Shown: in pieces, positions 33,522 through 43,036 of the stretch
Numbering within the stretch: the first letter of the stretch is position 1
How the letters are laid out: each line of letters begins with the position of its first letter
Origin: Alteromonas sp. LOR
Lineage (GTDB): Bacteria; Pseudomonadota; Gammaproteobacteria; Enterobacterales; Alteromonadaceae
Direction of reading: 5' to 3'
Assembly: GCF_000753865.1 (NCBI RefSeq)
Contig: NZ_JQFW01000031.1
Location: 1 to 64,000 of the forward strand
DNA length: 64,000 nt
Position numbers and translations under genes: made by a program
Notes under the pieces: generated by a model
What the model was told of the DNA's origin: nothing
What the model saw: the letters and a program-made list of their open reading frames with translations, nothing else
The model's database searches: none

Positions 33522-33964
33522 GGTACGTTGTTAGCTCCCGTTGCTCGCGAAAAACCAAACAGAGTAGTATCGACATCGCGTAAGAGGAAGCCGTGAACGT
33601 TCTTAGAAGGTATGCTGAATAATCGCGAGAAAATAAATTATCGTTCTAGTCTGTGGATTATCTTATTTTATCAACAAAAAGTAAATCCCGATCTCAGCAG
33701 ATCGCTACGATCAAAATGATAACTCATTGTAATTTATTGTCTTTTCTTTTAGATCAAAACAAACTTACTTTAGACTTTCTTACACCTAAAAATAAGGTAA
33801 AAGCCCTTGATCTGATCCCCATATTCATGATTGTACACACCCTATTGTGGATAACCTTTGCTAAAAAATTGGGTTATTCACAGCCTTAATGGATTTAAAT
33901 AACTCATTACAATAAAAAATAGTAAAAATTGTTCAATTATTCTCCCCAAAAGCTACATTATGCA
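33522..33964. other. dnaA-rpmH intergenic region with DnaA-box cluster
   Basis: A 443-base stretch without a convincing gene. DnaA boxes: TAATCCACA on the minus strand (33652-33660, one mismatch), TTATCAACA (33668-33676, one mismatch), a perfect minus-strand TTATCCACA (33846-33854) and TTATTCACA (33874-33882). GATC sites cluster at 33690, 33700, 33709, 33752, 33809 and 33814. A/T-rich segments lie between. In pseudomonads oriC lies between dnaA and rpmH, so this may be a secondary or ancestral origin, or the dnaA autoregulatory region. Confidence 0.65.
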
Positions 33965-33993
33965 TTGACACAAGCCCCCGAGATCTCTAGAAT
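33965..33993 (+). promoter_or_regulatory. Strong sigma-70 promoter for rpmH-rnpA
   Basis: TTGACA (33965-33970), a 17-base spacer and TAGAAT (33988-33993) make a near-consensus promoter; the start would be near 34000, in gcgtcc. It leaves a 110-base leader before rpmH. Confidence 0.8.
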
Positions 33994-34110
33994 TCAGCGT
34001 CCTTTTTCGATGGGCTTTTCTGGTGAGAACTCCACATTGTTTTAATAATGAAATAATGTGTTACCAAAAAACGCCTATGTTTGTAACTAAATATAAGTGA
34101 GACTTTGGTC

Positions 34111-34245
34111 ATGAAAAGAACATTTCAACCGAGCAATCTTAAGCGCAAGCGTTCTCACGGTTTTCGTGCTCGTATGGCGACTAAAAATGGTCGTAAAGTA
34201 CTAGCAGCTCGCCGTGCAAAAGGCCGCGCTCGTCTTTCAGCTTAA
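34111..34245 (+). CDS. rpmH: 50S ribosomal protein L34
   Basis: A 44-residue, highly basic ribosomal protein, [20 protein letters not shown] ... [11 protein letters not shown], identical in layout to L34 everywhere. It was found by reading the frame directly because it is very short. A strong promoter lies at 33965. It is followed after 17 bases by rnpA, the universal rpmH-rnpA pair. Confidence 0.98.
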   Translation: MKRTFQPSNLKRKRSHGFRARMATKNGRKVLAARRAKGRARLSA

Positions 34246-34262
34246 TTAGAAAGACGCCAAAA

Positions 34263-34622
34263 GTGGGCGAAAATAATTTTTCAAGGGAGTTGCGTCTGTT
34301 GACTCCCTCCCACTTTACTTATGTGTTTGATAACGCAACCCCAGCTGTATCTCCCTCTTTTACTATTCTAGCTAGAAAAAACTCTCATAATAATTCGCGA
34401 CTCGGTATTACCATAGCGAAAAAACGCGTCCGTAAAGCCCATGATAGAAATAGGCTCAAACGACTTGTACGTGAAAGTTTTAGACACAAACAACATCACT
34501 TACCGAATGTAGATATTATCGTTATAGGTAAGTCAGGTGCCGATAATCTTAGCAACCAAGAAGTTTTTGCAACTTTAGAAAAGCTATGGAAAAAATTAAA
34601 CAAGCGTTGCGGAAACTCTTAA
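34263..34622 (+). CDS. rnpA: Ribonuclease P protein component
   Basis: A 119-residue basic protein that assists the RNase P RNA in maturing tRNA 5' ends. It shows [49 protein letters not shown] (the RNR signature) and a C-terminal helix [10 protein letters not shown]. The start is GTG at 34263 with only a weak ribosome-binding site. Its end overlaps yidD by 37 bases. Confidence 0.96.
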   Translation: MGENNFSRELRLLTPSHFTYVFDNATPAVSPSFTILARKNSHNNSRLGITIAKKRVRKAHDRNRLKRLVRESFRHKQHHLPNVDIIVIGKSGADNLSNQEVFATLEKLWKKLNKRCGNS

Positions 34623-34855
34623 TTGCAGTTCCCCTAGCATTGATAAAATTTTATCAATGGTTTATTTCGCCTGTTTTAGGCCAACGATGTCGTTTCCATC
34701 CGTCCTGTTCTTGGTATGCTATAGACGCACTAAAAACACACGGATTAGTAAAAGGCGGTTGGTTATCGTTTAAACGCATATTAAAATGTCAGCCTTTGCA
34801 TGCCGGGGGTTACGATCCGGTACCAGAAAAACAACAAGATAAACACTCAAAATAA
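34586..34855 (+). CDS. yidD: Membrane protein insertion efficiency factor YidD
   Basis: An 89-residue protein with an amphipathic N-terminal helix and the family motif [20 protein letters not shown] followed by [12 protein letters not shown] and [13 protein letters not shown]. It helps YidC-dependent insertion at the inner membrane. It starts inside the end of rnpA (37-base overlap), the usual arrangement, and ends 10 bases before yidC. Confidence 0.95.
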   Translation: MEKIKQALRKLLIAVPLALIKFYQWFISPVLGQRCRFHPSCSWYAIDALKTHGLVKGGWLSFKRILKCQPLHAGGYDPVPEKQQDKHSK

Positions 34856-34865
34856 AGAGACCTAT

Positions 34866-36524
34866 ATGGAATCGCAACGCAGTTTTCTGATAATTGGCCT
34901 AGCGCTAGTTACCTTTTTGCTATGGCAAGCTTGGCAAAAAGATTATGGGCCACAGCCTATAAATCCTGTTCAACAAGAACAGACGCAACAAGCAAATCAA
35001 GGTGTACCTTCTTTTGACGAAGCACAAAGCGAAGATGTTCCTACTAGTGATAGTGTACCTGCTGCACAAGCCATAGCTCAGACGCAAAACACAAATCGCA
35101 TTATCGAGGTAAAAACCGACACGCTAGATGTGCGTATTGATTTATTAGGCGGCGATGTTATCTCTGCAAATCTAATAAAATTTCCCGTGACTCAAGGTTC
35201 TGATGAGCCTTACAGTTTATTGCGTTCGGGCATGGGGTTATACGTTGCGCAAAGTGGATTAATTGGAAAACAAGGCCCAGATGCTAGCGCAACTGGCAGA
35301 CCCGTTTATACCGCACAGCAATCTGCTTATCAGCTTAATGGCGATACCTTAGTAGTGCCATTAACATGGAAGAATAGTCAGGGTCTTTCAATTACTAAAA
35401 CCTTTACGTTTACCCAAGGCCACTACGATGTGAACGTAAGTTATGATGTACAAAACGCAACGAGCACCGCTGCAAACGTACAGCCTTATGCCCAGCTAAA
35501 GCAGGTTATGGACTTTGAAGACGACGGTAATATGTTTATGCCAACCTATCGCGGTGCGGCATTCTCAACAGAAGATGATAGATACGATAAGTATTCTTTT
35601 GATGAAATAGAGGACGAAAACCTTCGCAAAACCACTAAAGCTGGTTGGGTGGGCATGTTAGAGCACTACTTCGTGTCGGCATGGGTTCCTTCTCAAGAAC
35701 AAACCAACACTCTTTATTCTCGCAATATTAATAATCAGTTTGCAGTTATTGGTGTGCTTTCACCTGCCGAGACCATCAACGCCGGTGAGTCTAAAACAAT
35801 TGCCTCAACGCTCTATATGGGTCCTAAAGACCAAGATAGCCTTGCAAAAATAGCGCGAGGTCTAGACCTTACTGTTGATTACGGCATTCTATTTTGGATT
35901 TCTCAGCCGTTGTTTTCACTGCTTACCTTCTTACATAGCCTTGTGAATAACTGGGGTGTTGCAATCATCCTTATCACTATTGTAGTTAAAGGCGCTATGT
36001 ACTGGCTAACTAAGAAACAATACGAGTCAATGGCCCGTATGCGTAACTTAGCCCCTAAGATGCAGCAGCTTAAAGACCGCTTTGGCGACGATAGACAAAA
36101 AATGTCTCAAGCGATGATGGAGTTGTACCGCAAAGAAAAAGTAAACCCTATGGGTGGCTGTCTGCCTTTGCTTTTACAAATGCCTATTTTCCTAGCCCTG
36201 TATTGGGTATTAATGGAAAGTGTTGAACTTCGCCATGCAGACTTTGTGCTATGGATAACCGATTTATCGACTAAAGACCCCTACTTTGTGTTGCCAGTAT
36301 TAACTGGTGCAAGCATGTATTTACTACAAAAATTGCAACCCACTACCATTACCGACCCTATGCAGCAAAAAATAATGCAGTGGATGCCGGTGATGATGAG
36401 TGTGTTCTTCTTATGGTTCCCTGCAGGTCTGGTACTATACTGGTTGGTGAGTAATGTCATCACACTGGTTCAAGCCAAAATGATCTATGCTTCCATGGAG
36501 AAGCGGGGCATAAGCAATAAATAA
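34866..36524 (+). CDS. yidC: Membrane protein insertase YidC
   Basis: A 552-residue insertase. An N-terminal membrane segment (SFLIIGLALVTFLLW) is followed by a large periplasmic beta-sandwich domain (about 30-340) and five conserved C-terminal membrane helices with NNWGVAIILITIVVKG, the cytoplasmic MQQLKDRFGDDRQKMSQAMM loop, NPMGGCLPLLLQMPIFLALY and FLWFPAGLVLYWLVSNV. The conserved Arg-bearing helical region is intact. I chose ATG at 34866; a longer frame overlaps yidD. A terminator follows at 36547. Confidence 0.97.
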   Translation: MESQRSFLIIGLALVTFLLWQAWQKDYGPQPINPVQQEQTQQANQGVPSFDEAQSEDVPTSDSVPAAQAIAQTQNTNRIIEVKTDTLDVRIDLLGGDVISANLIKFPVTQGSDEPYSLLRSGMGLYVAQSGLIGKQGPDASATGRPVYTAQQSAYQLNGDTLVVPLTWKNSQGLSITKTFTFTQGHYDVNVSYDVQNATSTAANVQPYAQLKQVMDFEDDGNMFMPTYRGAAFSTEDDRYDKYSFDEIEDENLRKTTKAGWVGMLEHYFVSAWVPSQEQTNTLYSRNINNQFAVIGVLSPAETINAGESKTIASTLYMGPKDQDSLAKIARGLDLTVDYGILFWISQPLFSLLTFLHSLVNNWGVAIILITIVVKGAMYWLTKKQYESMARMRNLAPKMQQLKDRFGDDRQKMSQAMMELYRKEKVNPMGGCLPLLLQMPIFLALYWVLMESVELRHADFVLWITDLSTKDPYFVLPVLTGASMYLLQKLQPTTITDPMQQKIMQWMPVMMSVFFLWFPAGLVLYWLVSNVITLVQAKMIYASMEKRGISNK

Positions 36525-36546
36525 CATATTGTTTGTTTAATTATAC

Positions 36547-36569
36547 AGCCCGCCTACGCGGGCTGTTTT
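36547..36569 (+). terminator. Rho-independent terminator after yidC
   Basis: AGCCCGC-CTAC-GCGGGCT followed by GTTTT. It sits 20 bases before the next start codon, separating yidC from yajQ. Confidence 0.75.
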
Positions 36570-36588
36570 GTCTAACGAGGAATTTACT

Positions 36589-37071
36589 GTGCCATCATTC
36601 GATATTGTTTCAGAAATAAATATGGAAGAAGTGCGAAACGCTACGGAAAACGCAAGCAGAGAGCTTTCTACGCGTTTCGATTTTCGCGGAATTGAAGCTA
36701 GCTTTGATTACAAAGAAAAAACCGTTGTTATGAAAGCAGAAGCTGAATTTCAACTTCAGCAAATGGAAAGCATGTTTAGAACGGCTTGTTCAAAACGAAA
36801 TGTGGATACGTCTTCCATAGACGTAAAACCTTTTGATGCCCATGGCAAAACCTATCGCCAAACCATTGCGTTTAAAGAAGGTATTGAGCAGCCTATGGCG
36901 AAGAAAATCGTTAAGCTGATTAAAGATGCCAAAATGAAGGTTCAAACTGCGATTCAGGGTGAAGAGCTGCGCGTGACGGGTAAAAAACGTGACGACCTTC
37001 AACAAGTAATGGCATTGGTTAAATCGTCTGACCTAGGTCAACCGTTTCAATTTAAGAATTTTCGCGATTAA
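36589..37071 (+). CDS. yajQ: Nucleotide-binding protein YajQ (DUF520)
   Basis: A 160-residue YajQ-family protein with two ferredoxin-like domains. It matches the family in [33 protein letters not shown], and [35 protein letters not shown]. Members bind nucleotides and tRNA, and a Xanthomonas homologue is reported to bind c-di-GMP; the role here is unknown. GTG at 36589 is chosen, with AACGAGG at 36574-36580. In E. coli it lies far from yidC and mnmE; here it sits between them, 2 bases before mnmE. Confidence 0.95.
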   Translation: MPSFDIVSEINMEEVRNATENASRELSTRFDFRGIEASFDYKEKTVVMKAEAEFQLQQMESMFRTACSKRNVDTSSIDVKPFDAHGKTYRQTIAFKEGIEQPMAKKIVKLIKDAKMKVQTAIQGEELRVTGKKRDDLQQVMALVKSSDLGQPFQFKNFRD

Positions 37072-37073
37072 TT

Positions 37074-38462
37074 ATGGATTCACTCACCTTCTCAACGGAC
37101 ACTATTACTGCTCAGGCAACGGCTCCAGGACGAGGCGGTGTGGGAATTATTCGCGTGTCAGGCCCAAAGGCAAAGGAAGTCGCACAAGCGTTAGTGCCCT
37201 GTGAACTCACTCCTAGACAAGCTGCCTATACTTCGTTTATTGATAGTAAAAAAACCGTCATAGACCAAGGCATCGCGCTTTTCTTTAAGGGCCCTAACTC
37301 ATTTACTGGTGAAGATGTACTTGAGCTTCAAGGGCACGGCGGTCAAGTTGTTATGGACATGCTTATTAACGCTGTACTCGCTACAGGCAGCGCTCGATTA
37401 GCCAATCCTGGCGAATTTAGCGAGCAAGCATTTCTCAATGATAAGCTCGATTTAGCTCAGGCAGAGGCCATTGCTGACTTAATAGACGCAAGTTCACAAC
37501 AAGCGGCTCGCAGTGCGTTACGCTCCCTTCAAGGTGAGTTTTCAACACAAATCCAAACCCTATCCGACCAAATTATTCATCTTCGCATGTATGTTGAAGC
37601 AGCTATTGATTTTCCTGAAGAAGAAATAGACTTTCTTTCTGATGGCAAAGTGTCTGGGGACCTCTCAGCCATTGTTCAAAGCTTAGCTTCAGTGCGAGAG
37701 CAAGCAAAGCAAGGCTCTCTTTTACGCGAAGGTATGCAGGTGGTTATCGCCGGAAGACCCAATGCGGGTAAATCAAGCTTACTGAATGCACTGGCTGGTA
37801 GAGAAAGTGCCATAGTCACCGACATTGCCGGTACAACCCGAGATGTATTAAAAGAGCATATTCATATTGATGGTATGCCCGTTCACATAATCGATACCGC
37901 AGGTCTAAGAGAAAGCCCCGACAAGGTTGAGCAGATTGGTATTGAACGTGCCTGGCAAGCGATAAGCGATGCCGATCACGTTCTCTTTGTCGTGGATTCC
38001 ACAGCCACATCTATCATCGACCCGTTCGAGATTTGGCCAGAATTTATGCAGCGTTTACCCCTTGGTATTCCGGTTACTGTAGTAAGAAATAAAGCCGATT
38101 TAAGCACTTTAGATGTAGGCCACAGTACCGTTGCCACTCAGCAAGGCGATATTTCTGTTATCAATTTGTCTGCGAAGCAAGGAGACGGCGTTGATACGTT
38201 AAAGTCTCATTTAGCAACCACCATGGGGTTCGATACGACGACAGAAGGTCAATTTATTGCTCGCCGTAGACACATTGACGCACTCGACCAAGCAAATAAT
38301 CACGTGACAACGGGAGAGCAACAGCTGCATGATGCAATGGCGGGTGAACTTTTAGCTGAAGAATTGCGATTAGCTCATCAGGCACTTTGCGAAATCACGG
38401 GTGAATTTACCTCTGATGATCTTCTTGGAAAGATATTTTCTTCTTTTTGTATTGGTAAATAG
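37074..38462 (+). CDS. mnmE: tRNA modification GTPase MnmE
   Basis: A 462-residue enzyme that, with MnmG, makes the 5-carboxymethylaminomethyl group on U34 of certain tRNAs. It has the N-terminal tetrahydrofolate-binding domain ([17 protein letters not shown]), a helical domain, the inserted G domain with [33 protein letters not shown] and RNKADL, and the C-terminal FCIGK with the catalytic cysteine. It follows yajQ directly. Its partner mnmG is 2.6 kb downstream, across oriC. Confidence 0.98.
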   Translation: MDSLTFSTDTITAQATAPGRGGVGIIRVSGPKAKEVAQALVPCELTPRQAAYTSFIDSKKTVIDQGIALFFKGPNSFTGEDVLELQGHGGQVVMDMLINAVLATGSARLANPGEFSEQAFLNDKLDLAQAEAIADLIDASSQQAARSALRSLQGEFSTQIQTLSDQIIHLRMYVEAAIDFPEEEIDFLSDGKVSGDLSAIVQSLASVREQAKQGSLLREGMQVVIAGRPNAGKSSLLNALAGRESAIVTDIAGTTRDVLKEHIHIDGMPVHIIDTAGLRESPDKVEQIGIERAWQAISDADHVLFVVDSTATSIIDPFEIWPEFMQRLPLGIPVTVVRNKADLSTLDVGHSTVATQQGDISVINLSAKQGDGVDTLKSHLATTMGFDTTTEGQFIARRRHIDALDQANNHVTTGEQQLHDAMAGELLAEELRLAHQALCEITGEFTSDDLLGKIFSSFCIGK

Positions 38463-38465
38463 TTA

Positions 38466-38903
38466 ATGACTAAGCACTTTGAAATTATAGTTGGCACAAT
38501 GTTAGGTGCTGCGGAATACGTTGCAGACGCTCTTGCAGAAACGTTAAAGCAAAAGGGTTTTACCTACACTATTCACCTTGAGCCTAACCTTGACAATATA
38601 TCTACATCGGCGCACTGGTTAGTGTGCACCTCTACCCACGGCGCTGGCGAACTACCCGACAATATACAGCCCTTTGCAGGGCAGTTAAAAACTACTGACC
38701 TGTCCTCAGTCAGTGCCTATATTGTGGGATTAGGCGATACAAGCTATGACACATTCTGTTATGGCGCTAAAACCATGGAGTCACTCATCACAGAGCGTGG
38801 CGGTACCCTTAATACTCCAGCGCTTCATGTTGATGTGCTTGAGCATCCAATCCCAGAAGATATCGCCAGTGAATGGTTTGAAGGCGTACTAGAACCCGCA
38901 TGA
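38466..38903 (+). CDS. mioC: Flavodoxin-like protein MioC
   Basis: A 145-residue short-chain flavodoxin (FMN). It has EIIVGTMLGAAEYVADALAE (phosphate loop), STHGAGELPDNIQPF and VGLGDTSYDTFCYGAKTMES. E. coli MioC lies beside oriC and its transcription affects initiation; its protein role is linked to biotin synthase activity in vitro. Here two genes (dnaT and dnaC) separate it from oriC. It starts 3 bases after mnmE and overlaps dnaT by 4 bases. Confidence 0.94.
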   Translation: MTKHFEIIVGTMLGAAEYVADALAETLKQKGFTYTIHLEPNLDNISTSAHWLVCTSTHGAGELPDNIQPFAGQLKTTDLSSVSAYIVGLGDTSYDTFCYGAKTMESLITERGGTLNTPALHVDVLEHPIPEDIASEWFEGVLEPA

Positions 38904-39568
38904 GTAAACCTCTTACCCAAGCTGAACTAACGGTTCTGCAGTCTCCCATTTCCAATGACTGTCGCGTGCTGTACATGCTGGGCCTGCGCACAAATGCCAA
39001 CACCGCTACCACGTCTTCATCGGCTATTGATTATAAGTCATTGCTAGCACTACTTAACGGTGACAGCAAAGAGCCTCACTATTTACGAGGGAGACAAATC
39101 AATAGCCTGCTAAAACAGCTAGAACAAGTGGGCCTAATTACCCTCCCTCTTGATATCGACTTAGAGCGCAGTATTAACGGTAAAACATTACTGCTGCCGT
39201 TACTGAGTGAACCTGTTTCAGATTTTGATGTGCTGCACAAACAGCACACCGCTATGACCCAGGACTGGAAACCAAACAGCGCCCTGTTTAAAGAAATGGC
39301 GAACTTACTTGGCATTATTGACAAAACCTTTGACGATAATGATATCGGAGAATTCGTAGCGTACTGGTTAGGCCGGCCTAGTTCTATATTTAGTGAGTTT
39401 CAGTGGACGCAAAAATTTGCTAACAATATTAAGCGTAAGAGACTGGCATCAGGCTACTCTGCAACAAAAGTTGTGGGTAGTCAGCAAGTGAAAGTTGCAG
39501 CAGGCATAGAAGCGGATGATAATGCAAAGAAGTTGGTCGCCAAGTACGCCTCATCAAAAAAGAGTTAA
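38900..39568 (+). CDS. dnaT: Primosomal protein DnaT
   Basis: A 222-residue protein. The C-terminal half is the DnaT single-stranded-DNA binding domain: DWKPNSALFKEMANLLGI, DIGEFVAYWLGR and FQWTQKFANNIKRKR. The N-terminal part (1-110) resembles a winged-helix replication module (QAELTVLQSPISNDCRVLYM ... LRGRQINSLLKQLEQVGLI). DnaT acts in PriA-dependent restart and works with DnaC to load DnaB. It overlaps mioC by 4 bases and precedes dnaC by 6 bases. Confidence 0.9.
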   Translation: MSKPLTQAELTVLQSPISNDCRVLYMLGLRTNANTATTSSSAIDYKSLLALLNGDSKEPHYLRGRQINSLLKQLEQVGLITLPLDIDLERSINGKTLLLPLLSEPVSDFDVLHKQHTAMTQDWKPNSALFKEMANLLGIIDKTFDDNDIGEFVAYWLGRPSSIFSEFQWTQKFANNIKRKRLASGYSATKVVGSQQVKVAAGIEADDNAKKLVAKYASSKKS

Positions 39569-39574
39569 TTCAAT

Positions 39575-40399
39575 ATGGATCGCATTACAGATAAAATCGC
39601 AAATTTAGCCAAGGCGTTGAATAAGCCCGTCGATCCGGATAACGAATACATCGACTACAAAACGCTGCGTAAGCAATATGAAGCACAGGCTAATGAAGAG
39701 ATATCGCAACTACAGCAGCGCAGCAAGAAAGCGCGTGTGGAGGCCATACACGGGCGTTCCGATCTCAATCCTAAGTGGACCTTCTCTAACCTCGTTGAAG
39801 ATAGCGATGATGTAATAGAAGCGGTATCAATTGCTCAGTCATTTATCGCGGCACATGATGACCCTGCGTGGCGTCAAAGCGGCTCTCACATGATGATTTT
39901 CTACGGCGATTATGGGCGCGGTAAATCACATATTGCAGGTGCAATAGCCCATCAGCTTATCGACCAATACGAAATATCTGTGTTGTACAGGCAGCTTTCT
40001 ACTATTTTGGAGATGCGAAATTTCTCTTTCGATTTTTCAGCCTCAGATAATGCAGGCCAACGATTTAGAGAGATACACCACGAACTACTTAACGTTGACT
40101 TGCTGATCCTAGATGAAGTATGCGTTAACGAAAGCATCTTAAAAAAGAACGCACAAAGCTGGTTTGGTAATCTTTTACGTCAAAGACTGGTGAATAAGAA
40201 AAACTGTATTCTTATTACCAACCATAACCTTGCAGAACTAGAGAATGCGCTAGGACGCTATTGCTACGAGTCTATACGAGAATACGATACCTACAAAGTG
40301 CGTTTTCAAGGTCCTAGCAGGCGCGATGAATTAACGGCTGATCATGAAGAAGAAAGCTCTTCAGCCACACCGAGGTACCAACCAAACCAGGTGCGTTAA
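39575..40399 (+). CDS. dnaC: DnaC-type helicase loader
   Basis: A 274-residue AAA+ ATPase that loads the DnaB helicase. The N-terminal helical part (1-90) should bind DnaB; the ATPase has Walker A FYGDYGRGKSHIAGAIAHQ, Walker B LLILDEVCV, sensor I ILITNHNL and an arginine-finger region near RYCYESIREYD. The C-terminal tail is acidic and Ser-rich. Coding right next to oriC and dnaT makes it probably the replicative loader of this cell (inference). A strong terminator follows at 40444. Confidence 0.92.
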   Translation: MDRITDKIANLAKALNKPVDPDNEYIDYKTLRKQYEAQANEEISQLQQRSKKARVEAIHGRSDLNPKWTFSNLVEDSDDVIEAVSIAQSFIAAHDDPAWRQSGSHMMIFYGDYGRGKSHIAGAIAHQLIDQYEISVLYRQLSTILEMRNFSFDFSASDNAGQRFREIHHELLNVDLLILDEVCVNESILKKNAQSWFGNLLRQRLVNKKNCILITNHNLAELENALGRYCYESIREYDTYKVRFQGPSRRDELTADHEEESSSATPRYQPNQVR

Positions 40400-40443
40400 T
40401 CGTATTAAGGTAACGCCGTTACAATCAAAATACTTCAAATTAA

Positions 40444-40479
40444 AGACAACAGAGTGCTCATCTCTGTTGTCTTTTTTTT
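40444..40479 (+). terminator. Rho-independent terminator after dnaC
   Basis: AGACAACAGAG/CTCTGTTGTCT (40444-40454 and 40462-40472) followed by T8. It shields oriC from transcription coming from mnmE-mioC-dnaTC. Confidence 0.88.
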
Positions 40480-40544
40480 GTTTTTATCCCTTAAAATTAT
40501 AAAAAAGGATAAATATTTTTTGAGGACGCAATTATTTTTATAAT

Positions 40545-40970
40545 AATGGGATCAAGCGATCAGATGATCCACAAGGAAATTGTGGAAAGATCTCCTCCAC
40601 AGGAAGATCCCTTTGAACACCTTGTATTTGCTCGATCCTGCGATCCCAATGTAGAATTCGCAAACATTTTATCCCCAGCTGGATCACATCTTGATCAGGC
40701 CTGTGGATAGGATCCTACAACGCCCTGTGTATAAGCTCTGATCGTAAAAAGAATAACTTTTTTGAAATTAGCTTGTGTGGATAAGTAGGCTGTTTATACA
40801 CAAGATCAATAGGGGGTTATATGACTGTGTTTCCCAAAGTTATTGATCGCGTAAGACGATGATCTAAATGCGTTTTGATCGGTTACCCACAGATCTTGCC
40901 GATCCTAATAAAAGTAAATATAAAACATATCTAAAAGAGATCTTAAGATCACTAAAGCCGATCACACTTT
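40545..40970. other. Chromosomal replication origin oriC
   Basis: Lies between dnaC and mnmG in the non-coding stretch 40400-41103. DnaA boxes: TGATCCACA 40565-40573, TTATCCCCA 40669-40677, CTATCCACA (minus) 40702-40710, TTATACACA (minus) 40726-40734, TTATCCACA (minus) 40776-40784, TTATACACA 40794-40802, TTACCCACA 40883-40891. There are 20 GATC Dam/SeqA sites between 40550 and 40963. An A/T-rich unwinding segment (40900-40960) contains TTAGATATG and GATCT 13-mer-like repeats beside mnmG, the same polarity as E. coli (unwinding element toward gidA). The reverse strand reads ttattaggatcggcaagatc, echoing the E. coli R1 neighbourhood. Confidence 0.93.
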
Positions 40971-41002
40971 TTCAAACCTCTAGTTTGAGGAAAATTTAAT
41001 CA

Positions 41003-41031
41003 TTTTCTTTAGGTAATAAGTCAGCTAAAAT
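41003..41031 (+). promoter_or_regulatory. Probable mnmG promoter with GC-rich discriminator
   Basis: TAAAAT at 41026-41031 is followed by acgcgccc, a stringent-type discriminator; the -35 (TTTTCT, 41003-41008) is poor. GTCAGC (41020-41025) and GCTGAC (41053-41058) form an inverted repeat across the start. Transcription of gidA from here influences oriC in E. coli. Confidence 0.5.
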
Positions 41032-41103
41032 ACGCGCCCTTTTTTCAGCAAATGCTGACTAAAAGATTTTGGTTTATCGATAGTTTTCAGTGAGGTTTAC
41101 TCC

Positions 41104-43005
41104 ATGTTTTATGCTCAAGCATTTGATGTCATCGTTGTAGGTGGTGGTCATGCAGGCACAGAAGCCGCTCTTGCCGCTGCACGCATGGGTGCAAATACAC
41201 TTTTGCTTACTCACAATATCGAGACGATTGGCCAAATGTCGTGCAACCCTGCGATCGGTGGAATTGGTAAGGGTCACTTGGTTAAAGAGATCGACGCTTT
41301 AGGCGGTGCAATGGCACTGGCTACCGATCACGGTGGTATTCAATTTAGAACGTTGAACTCAAGCAAAGGTCCTGCCGTTCGAGCAACACGCGCTCAGGCG
41401 GATCGGACGCTTTACAAAAACGCGATCCGCAGCATTGTCGAAAATCAACCTAACCTCACGTTATTTCAGCAAAGCGTAGACGACTTGGTTGTCGAAAACG
41501 ATCGCGTTTGCGGCGTTGTTACCCAAATGGGCTTAAAGTTCAAAGCGCAAACTGTTGTTCTAACGGTAGGTACGTTCTTAGGTGGTACTATCCACATTGG
41601 GTTAGAAAATTACCGCGGAGGCCGAGCAGGCGATCCCCCGTCTATCGCATTGGCTGACCGACTACGAGCACTGCCATTTCGCGTAGATCGCTTAAAGACA
41701 GGTACACCTGCAAGACTTGATGCACGCTCACTGGATTTTTCAGTTATGCAAGCTCAACCAGGCGACAACCCTACTCCGGTTGTTTCGTTTATGGGTAATC
41801 GTGATATGCATCCAACACAAATTCCGTGTTATATCACTCACACTAACGAAAAAACCCATGACATTATCCGCGGCGGATTAGACCGTTCTCCAATGTTCAC
41901 TGGAAATATCGAGGGAATAGGTCCTCGCTACTGCCCTAGCATTGAAGATAAAATTACGCGATTTGCAGATAAAAACTCTCATCAGATTTTTGTTGAGCCT
42001 GAAGGACTGAACAGCATTGAAGTTTATCCAAACGGGATCTCAACCAGTTTACCTTTCGATATTCAAATGAACCTTGTTCGCTCCATCAAAGGTTTTGAAA
42101 ATGCGCATATCGTTAGACCCGGTTACGCTATTGAATATGATTTCTTTGATCCGCGTGATCTCAAGCAAACGCTAGAAACCAAATTTATCGATGGACTATT
42201 TTTTGCCGGCCAAATCAATGGCACTACTGGCTACGAAGAAGCTGGGGCTCAAGGTCTAGTGGCTGGCGCTAACGCTGCGCTTCAAGTTCAGCAAAAAGAC
42301 CCGCTCATTTTGCGTCGGGATCAGGCTTATATGGGTGTGCTTATCGATGATCTGGCTACGATGGGGACGAAAGAGCCTTATCGCATGTTTACCAGCCGTG
42401 CTGAATACAGACTATTACTGCGAGAAGACAATGCAGATAGTCGCCTGACGGCCCGTGGAAGAGAAATTGGTTTAGTTGATGATGCGCGTTGGGCTAAGTT
42501 TAACGAAAAGATGGAAGCCGTTGAAACTGAGACTCAGCGTATGCGCAGCCAGTGGATACACAAAGATCACGTTGCAACACCTCAACTTAACACCATGCTA
42601 AAAACACCGGTGAGTCGTGAACATTCTCTAGAGGAAATAATTCGTCGCCCAGAGATGACCTATGCTCAGTTAATGGAAATTGAAAGCGTTGGACCTGGAC
42701 TCACCGATCCGATAGCCGCTGAGCAGGTAGAAATCCAAATTAAATACGCAGGTTATATTGCGCGTCAGATGGATGAAATAGCCAAAGCACAGCGCCACGA
42801 GAATACGTTGCTTCCACGTGATATGGATTTCAGTAAAATTTCTGGTCTTAGCAATGAAGTTGTTACTAAACTTACCGAGGCTCGACCTGAAACAATAGGC
42901 AAAGCGTCGCGAATATCAGGTATTACACCAGCGGCGATATCGCTGCTTCTGGTTTACCTAAAAAAACATGGCATGCTAAGAAAACACGAAAAAATCAGCG
43001 CCTAA
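41104..43005 (+). CDS. mnmG: tRNA modification enzyme MnmG (GidA)
   Basis: A 633-residue FAD-dependent partner of MnmE in U34 modification. It has [20 protein letters not shown] (FAD dinucleotide fold), [52 protein letters not shown], and [16 protein letters not shown] near the C-terminal helical domain. It starts the mnmG-rsmG-parA-parB group leading away from oriC. Confidence 0.98.
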   Translation: MFYAQAFDVIVVGGGHAGTEAALAAARMGANTLLLTHNIETIGQMSCNPAIGGIGKGHLVKEIDALGGAMALATDHGGIQFRTLNSSKGPAVRATRAQADRTLYKNAIRSIVENQPNLTLFQQSVDDLVVENDRVCGVVTQMGLKFKAQTVVLTVGTFLGGTIHIGLENYRGGRAGDPPSIALADRLRALPFRVDRLKTGTPARLDARSLDFSVMQAQPGDNPTPVVSFMGNRDMHPTQIPCYITHTNEKTHDIIRGGLDRSPMFTGNIEGIGPRYCPSIEDKITRFADKNSHQIFVEPEGLNSIEVYPNGISTSLPFDIQMNLVRSIKGFENAHIVRPGYAIEYDFFDPRDLKQTLETKFIDGLFFAGQINGTTGYEEAGAQGLVAGANAALQVQQKDPLILRRDQAYMGVLIDDLATMGTKEPYRMFTSRAEYRLLLREDNADSRLTARGREIGLVDDARWAKFNEKMEAVETETQRMRSQWIHKDHVATPQLNTMLKTPVSREHSLEEIIRRPEMTYAQLMEIESVGPGLTDPIAAEQVEIQIKYAGYIARQMDEIAKAQRHENTLLPRDMDFSKISGLSNEVVTKLTEARPETIGKASRISGITPAAISLLLVYLKKHGMLRKHEKISA

Positions 43006-43036
43006 CCGCGCTCAATATCAAGACAGAATCCTTTTG

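Noticed and set aside
33653..33889. 78-codon open frame between dnaA and rpmH
   Set aside because: Covers the DnaA boxes, no ribosome-binding site, no family resemblance.
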